Shown: piece after piece, positions 1-11,100 of the stretch
Position numbering within the stretch: the first letter of the stretch is position 1
Layout of the letters: each line of letters begins with the position of its first letter
Assembly: GCA_965153455.1 (NCBI GenBank)
Contig: OZ234503.1
Span: forward strand, 806,001-870,000
Source: Sphagnum compactum
Lineage: Eukaryota > Bryophyta > Sphagnopsida > Sphagnales
Length of the DNA stretch: 64,000 nucleotides
Direction: 5' to 3'
Program-made: the position numbers and the translations under genes
The notes under the pieces: model-generated
What the model saw: the letters and a program-made list of their open reading frames with translations, nothing else
The model's database searches: none
What the model was told of the DNA's origin: nothing

Positions 1-1618
1 CAACTAGACTTGCGAACGCTCTTCTCGTGACACGTGAAGCTTGACAAGTCTCCGCATGCAAACAAAGTAACCCAAAAACGTGAGGTCCTGCTACTACAGC
101 GGAACCGTCCTGCTACGTACACCAGGTACATATTTGAAGAAATTTGACAAAGAGATTGTAAGCAGCGAGAGCTTTAAAAGGAGTCGAAGTTTACAGTCGA
201 CGACGAAGAAGCTGATTCAATACAAAAACAATTGTTGTGGAAATTCCAGTCGACTACTTACGACTTCCAGTTGCTGGAGTCCAGGCCGACGCGACGAGCT
301 GACCAGCATCGCGGAAGGTGATGCGCGAACGGAATGCGCGAACGGCGTCGCGAGCAGCGACGATCTGACGAGCATCCCGTAGGGTGAGGACTAAGGACGC
401 AGGGCGAAGGCCTTTGTGAAATAAGGGGCCTAGGGTGAGGAGGTAGCAAAGCTTAGAACAATCTGACATGTAGGGCAAGGACCCTGGGTGAGGGCCTTTG
501 TGAAATAAGGGGCCTAGGATGAGGAGGTAGCCAAGTCCAGTTTTGCATTTTAGGATGATCTGACATGTAGGGTAAGGACCTGGGGTGAGGGTCTTCCTGA
601 AATAAGGGGGCTAGGAAGAGGAGGTAGTCTGGTCCGGTGTTGCATTTCAGAAAAGTCCCTGTACACATTTCTTATGGAAATTGTGAGTTAGTCGGAGCAC
701 GAGGCACCTTAGGTACTTACGAAATACTGCAAACATACTTACGAAATATCTTCGTGCTTTATGGATATTGTTGTGGTTATCACATGATGGCTAAGTTGGT
801 TTTGGACTAGGTAATTGGTGGGAGCATGCCAGGTTCTTTGGGTTGAGACTTGAGATGTGTAAGTATCAAAAACTATTCACATTCACAAGTGGATGTCAAG
901 CTTATGGATTATAGAACACATAAGAAGGTGAGATATGAGGTTTAGCAAATCAGGTATTATTGAGATATGAAAATGTTGAAAGGCAGCAAGATTAGTATGT
1001 GATATAATTGAGAAGCTCTTGTCCAATGTTGTGTGGGTCATATTAACAAAATGTTGCCTACTACTGGATTATTGAAAGCAAGAGCTCACCATTGGCCTTG
1101 AGTGGTTTATTTTGAAACCCACAACCGTTTGGAATGTGAAGACAGGCAGAAGATTTTCAGATATCGGAAGGGCATGTTATCAGGCAGAATCTCCCCTGTA
1201 CAAACTGCTGCAAGATGTTTTGAAAAGCGAAATGTCCATTGGAACAGAAGAAGGATATCTTCAGTACATAGAGTACGACTAATACACAATGCATAAAAAA
1301 TAATGGTGGAAACATACATGTGTACATAGAGAGTACATGTATATACATAAATACTACGTACATTCCTTTCTATAGCGTCCTGGCGCGGCGCTCAAGGGGC
1401 AAAGGGAGCTGATGAGTTTGTTGGTGCGGATTTTAGAGATTCTTTGTGGGAGAAGAACATCGTTGTTTTCCTCCTTGTTGCCGTGGCTTGAAGATTTTGT
1501 GCGGAGGCGCCTTGTTTGTTTGCAGAGGATTTTTATTTTTTAATTTTTTTCTTGTGGTGTGAGATTGGCTGAGGATTTTGTTTTGTTTTGTGAGCTTGGA
1601 AAGCTTGTCCAGGGCAAG
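1..1618. other. Upstream region and 5' leader of the V-ATPase E gene
   Basis: No supported coding exon is seen before the ATG at 1619. The stretch holds an irregular tandem repeat (about 360-660, listed separately), then AT-rich DNA to about 1370. From about 1380 the DNA becomes more GC-rich and then T-rich just before the start codon, which fits a transcribed 5' leader. Short open frames here have no recognisable similarity. The exact transcription start cannot be placed by eye. Confidence 0.5.
360..660. repeat. Irregular tandem repeat, about 3 copies of 84-97 bp
   Basis: Three diverged copies begin near 409, 493 and 590, preceded by a partial copy from about 360. Each holds the words GAAATAAGGGG, then a CTAGG-GAGGAGGTAG block, and two of them the word TGACATGTAGGG. 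Spacing is 84 then 97 bp, so copies have gained and lost bases. It lies about 1 kb upstream of the V-ATPase E coding region. Confidence 0.75.
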
Positions 1619-3437
1619 ATGAATGACTCCGATGTCTCCAAGCAGGTGCAGCAGATGGTGCATTTTATCAAGCAAGAAGCTGAAGAGAAGGCCAATGAGA
1701 TCTCTGTCGCTGCTGAAGAGGTGAACCCTGAATTTTGCTTCTTGATCAGATCCAGAAAACAAAAAACAAAAAAGCAAAACGATGCAGATGCTTTTAGGTG
1801 TTGTTGTAGAGTGATGGAGAAACGGACTGACGAAGATTAATGTTGCGCTGTGTGAACTGGTCCGGGATTGAACCGATTTGGCTTATGACTGAGGTTTGCA
1901 GGAATTCAATATAGAGAAGCTCCAGCTAGTGGAGGCGGAGAAGAAGAAGATCAAGCAGGAATACGAGCGCAAGGAGAAACAAGTCGATGTGCGCAAGAAA
2001 ATGTAAGCTTACAAAAACCGTAGTCCCATTTTCGCTGAATGATTAGGTGAAACTTGAATGATTCCGAAATCTCCCGAAATTCCGAAATGCACTGATGTTT
2101 TGGTTTGGATATCTCTGGTTTCAGAGAGTATTCTACGCAGCTGAATGCGTCCCGTTTGAAGGTCTTACAAGCTCAGGATGATCTGATTCGCAAGATGAAG
2201 GAAGCAGCAGAAAAGCAACTCCGATCTGTGAGCTCACAAGCTGATGATTATGCACGGCTTCTTGAAGCTCTCATCATCCAGGTTTGCTTCTCCTTATGGT
2301 CCCGACACCACCTCCTCATCAAATCTACCATGACTCCAATGCTTGAGAATCCAACTCTGAGAAATTACTACAACAACATCTTGGCTCTTACTATTATCAT
2401 GGGTTTTCAATTTTGTGGCAGGGTTTGCCAAGATTGAATGAATCTGATGTACACCTTGGATGATGATGCCATGAGCAAGACCTTGCTTCTCTTCTATCTA
2501 TTGTCAGTTCTTGACGCTCATTATGGGTTTTCAATTTTTGTGGCAGGGTTTGTTGAGATTGAATGAATCTGCTGTACAGCTTCGATGCCGTGAAGAAGAC
2601 CTTGATTCTGTTCTATCTATTGTCAGTTCAGCTGCAAATGTGTATGCTGAAAAAGCTGGTGTGGATCCACCTACAGTTTTTGTTGATGAGAACCACTTCC
2701 TTCCTGGTCCTCCTAAAGAAGGTCACCATGGATCAACATGGTACATTCTACCTTCCCTTGACCTTTGGACTGTTCTGAGTATCTTCCTCTTTGCCAGTGT
2801 AGCTCCTTGTGCTGTGCATGATGATGACAAGCTTGCATGTTTTGAGAAAACCATCCACATAAGAAACATTCCCCACTCTGTACTGCTTGAGGGCATGTTG
2901 TAATCTACACCCTACTGTTGGGTGCTGATGAAGTCGGTAATTAGTCATAGCAGCTTGACACTATTATTTGTGATGATGGTGATGGTCTGACACTTTTGTG
3001 GGTGGGTTCTTATAAGGTTTTGACTGCATTCATTGTTGTGTTACCTTCAAAGAGTTGGTGTGGAGATTTGTCTGCAATCTCATACACATGCTTGAGTGAG
3101 TGTTTCTGATGGATACACATGTTTTGGGGGCCGTGACAGTACTGGAGGTGTGGTATTGGCAACAAAAGATGGGCGCATAGTGTTGGAGAACACCCTGGAT
3201 GCACGATTGGAGGTTGTCTTCAAACAACAGCTTCCTGAGGTGCAGTTTCATATGAGATCTTTCAATTGTGATGATGTTGCTTTGGATTGCATGAAGATCT
3301 CTGTTTCTAGAGTCCTTAAGGCTTTGAGGGTTTCTTCTTCTCATTGTCAGTTCTCGAATTGATGTGTTAAGATTATGGGTGATTGTGTTCAGATTCGGAA
3401 GAGGCTATTTCCTGCTGGAGGCCAGGCAGTTGCTTAA
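1619..3437 (+). CDS. VHA-E: V-type proton ATPase subunit E, complete, 6 exons
   Basis: Subunit E forms, with subunit G, the peripheral stalks that hold the V1 catalytic head to the membrane sector of the vacuolar proton pump. Exons read by eye: 1619-1720, 1902-2002, 2125-2281, 2547-2740, 3140-3239, 3393-3437. They sum to 699 nt, giving 232 aa, the usual plant length. All introns are GT-AG. Exon 1 opens with MNDSDVSKQVQQMVHFI, exon 3 encodes IEYSTQLNASRLKVLQAQDD, exon 4 the conserved LLRLNESAVQLRCREEDL, and exon 5 GGVVLATKDGRIVLENTLDA, followed by the short C-terminal exon IRKRLFPAGG. The N-terminal half is a charged coiled coil. The start is the first in-frame ATG giving the family N-terminus. 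Intron 3 carries a decayed duplicate of the start of exon 4. The gene appears intact and functional; identity is very secure. Confidence 0.96.
2398..2629 (+). repeat. Direct tandem duplication of intron end plus exon 4 start (dead exon copy)
   Basis: Copy 1 is 2398-2510 and copy 2 is 2519-2629. Copy 2 contains the true splice acceptor and the first part of V-ATPase E exon 4. Copy 1 keeps the acceptor (TGGCAG followed by GGTTTG) and the frame LNESDVH, but it has a 6-base insertion that adds two in-frame TGA codons, and it stops before any matching donor. It therefore looks like a dead exon. If its acceptor were used the mRNA would carry a premature stop. Confidence 0.85.
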
Positions 3438-5052
3438 ACACTGCTACTAGTATGTGCATCTGTCATTCCCCCATTTTGTGGCTGTCTGTATTTCTAGTGA
3501 AGGTAAGGTTGAACAGTGTATCAGCCCGGGCAAAAGAATCCATCTGTTATTCATGTGCTCCTTAAAATGAGCACTGCAAGAGCTCTCCAAAGTTCACTCT
3601 TCTGATGGTGCACTAATAATGTACAAGCATTTCCTTACATGTGTGGACAAGTGGAAGGCTACCTCGCAAACTCCTGTTCTGTCAAAACAACCGTTTCCCA
3701 GGGCTCTCATCAAGGTAGCACATGTCACTGTTTGTCTGCAGCCTTCACTCCAAATGTGGTGATGTCCTGCCAATGCAAATTCATTTTCATTCCATACAAC
3801 AATGTTGTTATCTTTTTGAATTTGGCTTCAAGGCTCTGAAGTTTTGCATAGCTGCTTCTCAAGATATTGGTTTTAAGTTTTTCCACTATATCCACAGACT
3901 GGTTGCAAGCAGTTACTGTACTAAACAGGAAACAGCAGACAATTCGGACATGGGTGCTCTGAACGCTCAGTAAGTTTTAGACTAGACAACAGTCTTCAAA
4001 ACTTAATGGTCTGTGGAGAATTGCAAGATTGAAAACCAAGCAAGGTGATGGTGGTGCAAGCAATCTGAAGGGCCAAATCTTGTGCACAGAATTAGCTAAG
4101 TGGATTAGCCAGAAGTGTGACATTTCCTTCAGGAAACAGTAATGTGTCAATTTGCTACAAGAAAGAACTGCTACAGTAAGGCTTGTAACAGACCTGAGTG
4201 TGAAGGAGAACAGCAAATGAAGAATCATGGTGATCAAATTCAATGTACAGTAGAGGAGTGGATCATTTTGCAATCTCCAGTGTGCAATCAAGAAAAGCAA
4301 TGAAGTGCACCAGAGCTTGTTGGGGTATCTAGAGGCACCATCTGTGTGATATGGCAGCATGTCACATCTTTTCTTCTTCATGGCTCTTCTTCATTCTAGA
4401 ATGGGGCATCCTGGCCTGTAGCATCAACAATTTCATTAATATGCCACCTCTACTATACTATCACCTCATTAAACTTGCAATGCCTTGTGCCCCACAAGAT
4501 CCTGGTGCAATTTGAGGCCAAAAAGTGCAATAGAAGCCCTAGCCCTAACTGGTGCACTCTGCATCTATTGTTGTGTATCCAGTAACAGGGGTAATCACAA
4601 AAGTGTTTTCAGAGGGTGTGGAAAGCCACTACTCTCTGAAAGCAATTTTGCCACAAATTGAGCTTCAATATTTACACATTGCTCTTTTTTAGACTTCGAA
4701 TGAAAAACTGGCAGAATTGAACTTATTTTGGAGCAAGCATCTGTGAAAGAGCGTGGGCACTAATCAAGATGTATAAGAAAAGGAGAGAGATGAAAACAGG
4801 GAGAAGTCCAGGAAAGGTGGTAATCTACAAGTTGCAGAGCCCAGCCTAGCATGTGAAACAATTACAGTATTGGCTCAGAGAGGTAATACATGGATATGCC
4901 ATAACTCAGCTTGATACAATCATATGATTGAGAATTGTACAAATGACAAGCTGGTTGAGAGGCCCTATCCATAGGACCCACAATAGACTTCCACTCCTTT
5001 ACTCAAGGACAAGCTGCCTGAAGGACAGCTGAGCCACACAAATGTAAGTCCC
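3438..5052. other. 3' flanks between two convergent V-ATPase genes
   Basis: This gene-free stretch of about 1.6 kb lies between the stop of V-ATPase E on the plus strand and the stop of the V-ATPase c pseudogene on the minus strand. It presumably contains both 3' untranslated regions. I find no coding exon, RNA gene or clear repeat. Open frames of up to 134 codons on either strand lack codon-level or motif support. Confidence 0.5.
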
Positions 5053-6218
5053 CTAAGCTGCTCGTGATTGGCCAACATGAGATGACAAGGTTATTCCCAC
5101 AATAAGTCCATTACAAAGTGAGTGCCTCAGCAAAGATGAGGATGAGGATCATACCAATAAATAGCTTTGATTGCTGTGCATTTGCTCTGTGCAAGGAGGA
5201 ACTCAAACACATCAGCAACTTGGTGCAAGATTAGACAGCGGTCTACTCTCTCTTATCCAAAATGTCATAACCTGTCTTTTCTATGCAAGATAGCAATCCC
5301 ACACAGCAAACAGCCATCCATGGAGTTCACAAATTCTAATAATAGAAATCAACATATCAAAGAAACAGAATGTTTATGGGGAGTGACACACACCTGACAC
5401 CAGCATCACCAACAATGCCAGCTGAGAGACCAGCCAAGCCACAAGACAAGCCTGATGACAGATGTGCATAACTATCAAACACATAGTAGGGCTTTGACCT
5501 TGGGTTGATTCCAGTACTGATAATCACAACAATAATGAGGCCATAGATACCCAAGACTCCTGCCATGACTACAGGCACAATTGACTTCATCACAAGCTCT
5601 GCCGCATTACACCCATGGAGGCCACTCCTACTCCACTCTTAGCTGTCCCACATGCCTGAACATGCAAAAGAATTCTCATTCTCATCCAATACCATAAGTG
5701 CATAGGACAGCACTACTGTATGGATCCGCATGTCTATGGATTGTCTTCCTTTCTGATCTGCTTAAGGTGCTACACAAGAAATATCAAGAGGCTAGGTGAT
5801 TTTTTTCAAGTGCCACACCTCATGTACCATGTCCCAACATACATCTGAAATGGTATGAGATCTGACCCACAATTGGAGTCAGCAAGAAATACCTGATTCT
5901 TCTCTTCTCAAATCATGTCAGTGATGTACTATGACAAAACAAAAAAATTGCAACAGGCAAAACCAGCCAAACCAATAGTTGTTTGATCATGGCAACAATT
6001 GAAGACCTGAATGGACAACAGGGTCCTTGCCATTTTTAAGCTACAGCTGCATTATTTGTGCATACCAACAAATCATTCAATGCTGAAGAAATAAAGAACA
6101 TAACTGTGCAGCAGCACAGGGTCTGAGAACAAGACATACATGAGAAGATAAGAGCAGCTGCAGCTCCAATGAAACCGAAGAAAGGAGCAATCTCATCTCC
6201 ACTGACAACAGTTGACAT
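5053..6218 (-). pseudogene. VHA-c: V-type proton ATPase 16-kDa proteolipid (subunit c), unprocessed pseudogene
   Basis: Subunit c builds the membrane rotor ring of the V-ATPase and carries the proton-binding glutamate. On the minus strand three exons are recognisable: 6140-6218 ([20 protein letters not shown]), 5394-5655 (VGVASMG, then [32 protein letters not shown] and IVGDAGVR) and 5053-5186 (ANAQQSKLFIGMILILIFAE, ending GQSRAA). Introns and GT-AG sites are kept, so this is not a retrocopy. Compared with the highly conserved family, exon 2 lacks about 11 nt just after its acceptor, lacks one base in the M-R-P-E-L region (frameshift near 5600-5606), and lacks four codons between LSAG and IVGD. 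Exon 3 has one extra base near 5112, creating a TAA after the FAEALTL segment. Exon 1 and the essential glutamate codon are intact. Assembly error could explain the single-base changes but hardly the 11- and 12-nt losses. Confidence 0.85.
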
Positions 6219-6960
6219 CTTCCAGCCCGATTTATAAAATGTCCAAGTAGATCAGATTCACTCCCCAAAACCTGCAAGACAAAGTATCTGTTCAGTCTCA
6301 GAAAGTGCTGCACAAAGGCATCATGGCAGAAGATTTACCAAAAAACCAATTCAGATGGATAACTAGTAAATCTTCCCACCGAAACTCAACTCTTGAAGCA
6401 AGGCTTAAGGAGCACTGCATGTAGAGACAAATTCAAGAAGCAGATGGAGAAGCGACGGAAACAAAAGACCAGCCAGTTTAAGAACAGCTCTTCTATCCAT
6501 TCTTACCGCTATGAGACCGATTGCAGCAACACAGACGACGAAACAAAATGAGACGAGAAGCAAACAGAAGATGCAAAAACAAGGGAAAAACCGAAACATT
6601 AGTACCTCTCACAGAAGATGCCAAAATTCTCCATATTCTGAAAGAAACGTGCAGCCAAGGCCGCCGCAGTAATCTAACCACGACGAGCGCTTCCGCGGCT
6701 TGAGGCGAGCAAGACTTTGATGGCGCGAGAGCGAAATCATACCGACAAGACGACATTTCGCGGCTTGAAGCAACCAAGACTTTGGCAGCGAAGGAACGAA
6801 AATCATATCGATAGAACGCGCAATTTCGCGGGTTTATAAAGAAACCAAGACTTCCATGACGCCGTTAAAAAATCATTAGCGAACAGACGCGAAGAATTCC
6901 ATTGCACGACAACAAATATCGCAACGAAAAGACGCGCGATTCTCGCGACTCGCGGCCGAT
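6219..6960 (-). promoter_or_regulatory. 5' region of the V-ATPase c pseudogene
   Basis: Upstream (on the minus strand) of the proteolipid start codon. It lacks supported exons apart from possible 5' leader sequence. From about 6660 to 6960 the DNA becomes CpG-rich (many CGCG and GCGA words), unlike the AT-rich surroundings, as expected of a promoter-proximal stretch, and contains a three-unit tandem repeat (6690-6892). The assignment as promoter is inferred from position and base composition only. Confidence 0.4.
6690..6892. repeat. Three diverged tandem units of about 67 bp, CpG-rich
   Basis: Units begin near 6690, 6755 and 6822. Each has a CGCGG or CGCGGG block, then CAAGACTT, then AAATCAT or AAAATCAT, then GACAAGACG or AGAACGCG. 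The consensus order is the same in all three, with point changes and small indels. It sits in the presumed promoter side of the V-ATPase c pseudogene. Confidence 0.75.
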
Positions 6961-7039
6961 TTCACGACTTGCGCGAAGGGAAGAAACAAACACACATGAT
7001 GTTCCCAGTCTCTCACGCACACGCCTTTGTCCGCACAGG

Positions 7040-7965
7040 TCGACAACGGATGAATAGAATAACGCTTTCGTCCATCGATTCTCGATGTATTCTTTCGTTC
7101 ATCCTGACTCACCGTTCACTCATCATTTCCATTTTTATATCCATTTTTCATCCCTATCGCATCATCCCTCTTTCATGTCTTCTTTTCATTCATCATGCTT
7201 TCCTGCTGCAAACGAGCAGAGTAAAGATGTCCAAGGGACATTAACAGATGAATAAAAGATACTCTTTCGTCCATGGATTCTCGATGTATCCATTCATTAT
7301 TCTTCTTCAAATGCCAGCATTCTGCATCCCCCGGTGCGCCCATCCGTTTTTCATCCCTGTTGCATCATGCCTCTGTCATGTCTTTTTTCATTCATCATGC
7401 TTCCCTGCTCTGAACATACCAGTGTTGGACTGGTGGTGGATTTTAGACATATCAGGCGGGTACGGGTATCATCCAAAGTTTGAAATTTATATACCAGGCA
7501 GGTACTGGTATTGCACATGACATATGAATTATGCGTACCAGGGGCTATCAACACCGGGTATATGTCGAAATCTTGCGGCTGCTACATACCGGGTCAATTG
7601 GGTATCAGCCATAGTATCATCAAAAAGTAAAATATGACTGATAGGGCATTAACGCACTCTTATTGATATCCGGGTTAATACCCGGGTTCAACCGATATAC
7701 AGTCCAACACTGGAACATACCGCTGGAAACCGAGCCGAGAAAACGAGGACGACGTCGTCAAGTCACAAACGGATGAAGAGAAATCTCTTTCGTCCATCAG
7801 TTCTCGATACATTCATTCATTACATGTCTTCTTCGAACGCCAGCATTCTGCATCCACCGTTGGCATCCAATTTTCATCCTTTCTGCATTCCTCTTGGTTT
7901 CATGTCTTTTTTCATTCATCATGCTTTCCTGCTGCGAAGAGAAACAATTTGTAAACGAGCGGAGT
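7040..7965. repeat. Three dispersed/tandem units of about 180-200 bp upstream of COPB2
   Basis: Each unit starts with a GGATGAA(T/G)A block followed by CTTTCGTCCAT and TTCTCGAT, and ends with CATGTCTT, TTCATTCATCATGCTT and CCCTGCT or CCTGCTG. Copies lie at about 7048-7222, 7247-7411 and 7761-7945. The gap between copies 2 and 3 is largely a MITE insertion (7420-7712). The repeat ends just upstream of the CT-rich COPB2 leader. Confidence 0.8.
7420..7712. mobile_element. Non-autonomous hAT-type MITE, 293 bp, with 8-bp target duplication
   Basis: The element begins CAGTGTTGGACTG and ends CAGTCCAACACTG, a perfect 13-bp terminal inverted repeat. It is flanked on both sides by the same 8 bp, GAACATAC (7412-7419 and 7713-7720). 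An 8-bp duplication and CAGTG-type ends are hallmarks of the hAT superfamily. The interior has no coding capacity and is rich in GGGTA and TACC words. It lies inside the upstream repeat array of COPB2. Related ends recur at 41.69, 47.51 and 49.21 kb. Confidence 0.9.
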
Positions 7966-8111
7966 AAGCGAGGACGACGACGGACTTTGCGAGCCACGAC
8001 TGTCTCTTTCTCTCTCCGTCTCTCTTCTGTCTCGTGTGTGTGTGGAGCTTTCTTGCGGGCGCGCTGTGCGGGAGATCCGTCTACACTTCCGTCTGCGGAG
8101 ATCGAGCAAAA
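7946..8111 (+). promoter_or_regulatory. Probable promoter-proximal region and CT-rich 5' leader of COPB2
   Basis: A run of CTCT and GTCTC words (about 8000-8035) followed by a CpG-containing stretch leads directly to the COPB2 ATG at 8112. Pyrimidine-rich leaders are common just downstream of plant transcription starts. No TATA box is convincing. The call rests on position and composition. Confidence 0.4.
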
Positions 8112-11100
8112 ATGGTAAGACTATGCGGATCCTTGTATCCTCACACAGCCGATGTGTTCTGGATCTCGCTGCTAGTCTTACAAACATTTTGGATCGCAAA
8201 TTTTGGGATCCAGATTAGGCAGGGGGGCAATGTGTGAAGTAGAGTTTGCAGGTTGCTAAGTTAATGGCAGCGAACAAGTGATCCTTTTTAGCTACTTATT
8301 GTTTTCCTGGCTTCTGTTCTCAGTGGCTGTTTTAGTGCAATGTAGTGTTTTTTTTTTGTTTCCTCTTAATCGTCATGTTATTATGCCTGGTTTTGGAGTA
8401 GGGTTGAGGATGAAGTTCGAGAGCATGAAGGAACTAGAGACTGAGAATGCCTGTGATTTATTCATCGAGAGGTGTTCCTTTTAGGGTGTTGTTTTTAGCA
8501 CATTTAGTATATGTTCTTCGTTCTGTTTCGATGTGGTGTTGACCTTTTTGGGCTGGTTTTGTGCTGCAGCCTCTCCGCCTCGAGATCAAGGTATGCTGCA
8601 TCAGCTGGGTCCCTGTTCTTACTAAACTATCCTATAGTGCTCTCTCACTTGCGATGCTTCATTCAGTACCTGAAGCTCTCGATTATTGTCGCTTGTGCAT
8701 ACCATGTGTCCCGTTTGTTTTCGTGGTGTCTTCGCTTTTAACCCGTTTTACTACATTGAACAGCGCAAGCTTGCCCAAAGATCTGATAGGGTGAAATGTG
8801 TGGATCTGCATCCAACCGAGCCATGGTAAGAGTGAGATCTCTTGCTATGGAGTAAAGTGAGGCCAGAAATGGCACTTTAGGGCTTTCTTGCTTAGCATAG
8901 CAAAAACTCATTTGTGTTAGCAATGACTCCAGATATCAGCAAAGAGAGTAATTTTTAGGTCTAATTGTTTGGTAGTGATGCTTACAGTTTGAAAGCACCT
9001 CAAGATTGTTCATCTTGCACATTCAACACCACTAAAATGATAAGATCGAAGTCTGCACTAATGCTTCCTCAATCTTTCGCACAGGATACTGTCTACACTG
9101 TACACAGGCTCTGTCTGCATCTGGAACCATCAAAACCAGGTATCTATCCCTTGGAGACATCCGCACATGCATCTCTGGTAACAAGGAAATGAGCTGCATT
9201 GCAGTGACCATCATGGTCTTGAGGGAATTTAAGAATGAAGGAGCACAGTTGTAGCTACTGATGCAAGAAAGAAATCATTCAAAGGTCTTTGTTTTTGAGA
9301 TGTGTCAACTAGGTTGTTATGTGTTTTCTTCCTTCAAATTCTGAAATCTGCCATTTATCCTCAACTACTAACTCATATAGCACATCAGGTACAGAATAGT
9401 CAGCAGCAGAAATGGTGGAACTTTAGTGTTCCATATGTATAGGATCTCAGGATATGGTTTCCACCATGAAATAGAGTGTTGATTATCAGGCCTTCCATTC
9501 TGCCTTTATTGTGATAAGAAGGCTGGTCATGCCCATGCTGGTCAGGTATTGCCCTTATGTACATTGAGATTCACATCAACCTTTAATTCATAATGCTTTG
9601 GAGAATGGATTTGGGTCTATTAGTGAATTTTATCAGTATTGTCATGTTGTCTGCATGCACTAAATCTTTTTGCACTTTGACTTTTGTTCTAAGAAAATTT
9701 CTTTTTCTTTGCATCCAGACCCTTGTGAAGTCTTTCGAGGTCACAGAATTGCCAGGTAAGTTTTCCATGCAATCTTTTTCCTTGTCCAAGTAGCTATGTG
9801 GTATTAAAGTCAGCTACACTCTTTGTAGTTTTGTTTGTTCTTGAAAGATCTTGCTTTTAAAGTTCTCTGTGTTGGTCCTTTTTATGTATTTTTTGTTGGG
9901 GTCATCTCCTCCTCTCTTCTTTCTTTTTTGTGTCAGCCAGGTTCATGGTTGAGTACTCCCTCTCAAAATAGTCTTGGGACATAAACGCAGTATGATGGTT
10001 ATTGCATGGCATTTCCCTCCACCTACTGCCAAGAGCTGAAGTCAGTGCAGATGTTTATGGTGGCTGGTGACTACCATGCATGTTGCTGTTAAAGGTCTCT
10101 CAACATGTGTTATTAGTGCTGTTGTTCAAATTGTGCTCTATCTTTTCTCTGCTACTTATGGTTGGGTCTCCTATTCTGTTCAGTGATATTCTTGGATCTG
10201 AAATCTTTATAACCCTGTTATCATGTCATCGCTCAATTTTGTTTAGGTTGACTTAAATTTATAAGTGTAGAGAACTTCTCCATGCTTATTAAGAATTTTG
10301 TTTGCGCATAATGGTTTTGGTATACTTTCAGTCGGATGTTTTGACCTGGGTTTGGAAGCAGCAAGCTGATAGTTCTGGATGAACATTCAGAGTCCAGAGT
10401 GGAAGCCTGTAATTCAGATGACATATGGTGAAAGAGTTTCTTGGACTAACATTTGCTGCCTGTATCAATTTTCAGTGCGATCAGCAAAATTCATATCTCG
10501 CAAGCAGTGGATCGTGGCTGGTTCAGATGATATGTTTATCCGGGTATACAATTACAACACCATGGATAAAGTAAAGCAGTTTGAGGCTCACACTGACTAC
10601 ATCCGCTGTGTAGCAGTTCATCCCACACTTCCATATGTGCTTTCGTCATCTGATGACATGCTCATAAAGCTCTGGGATTGGGACAAAGGCTGGACTTGTA
10701 CTCAAATCTTTGAGGGCCACTCTCACTATGTCATGCAAGTGACTTTCAACCCAAAGGATAATAACACATTTGCCAGTGCTTCACTGGACCGAACTATCAA
10801 GGTACTGCTTCTGCTTCATGGCTGTGCCTGGTCCAGTGCGTGTGTTCTTAGGGTGATCACAAGGCAGCATAGAGAGTATCTATAGACTGCTGTTCTTTTA
10901 GTATTTGATATTAGTGCAAGAATCCTCCATGTCAATTACTGACTAACGTATGAGTTGGGATTTGTGGTACAGATCTGGAACTTGGGCTCACCAGAACCCA
11001 ACTTCACTCTAGAAGCTCATCAGAAAGGAGTGAACTGTGTGGAGTACTTCAATGGTGGTGACAGACCACACCTAATCACTGGATCAGATGACCAAACAGC

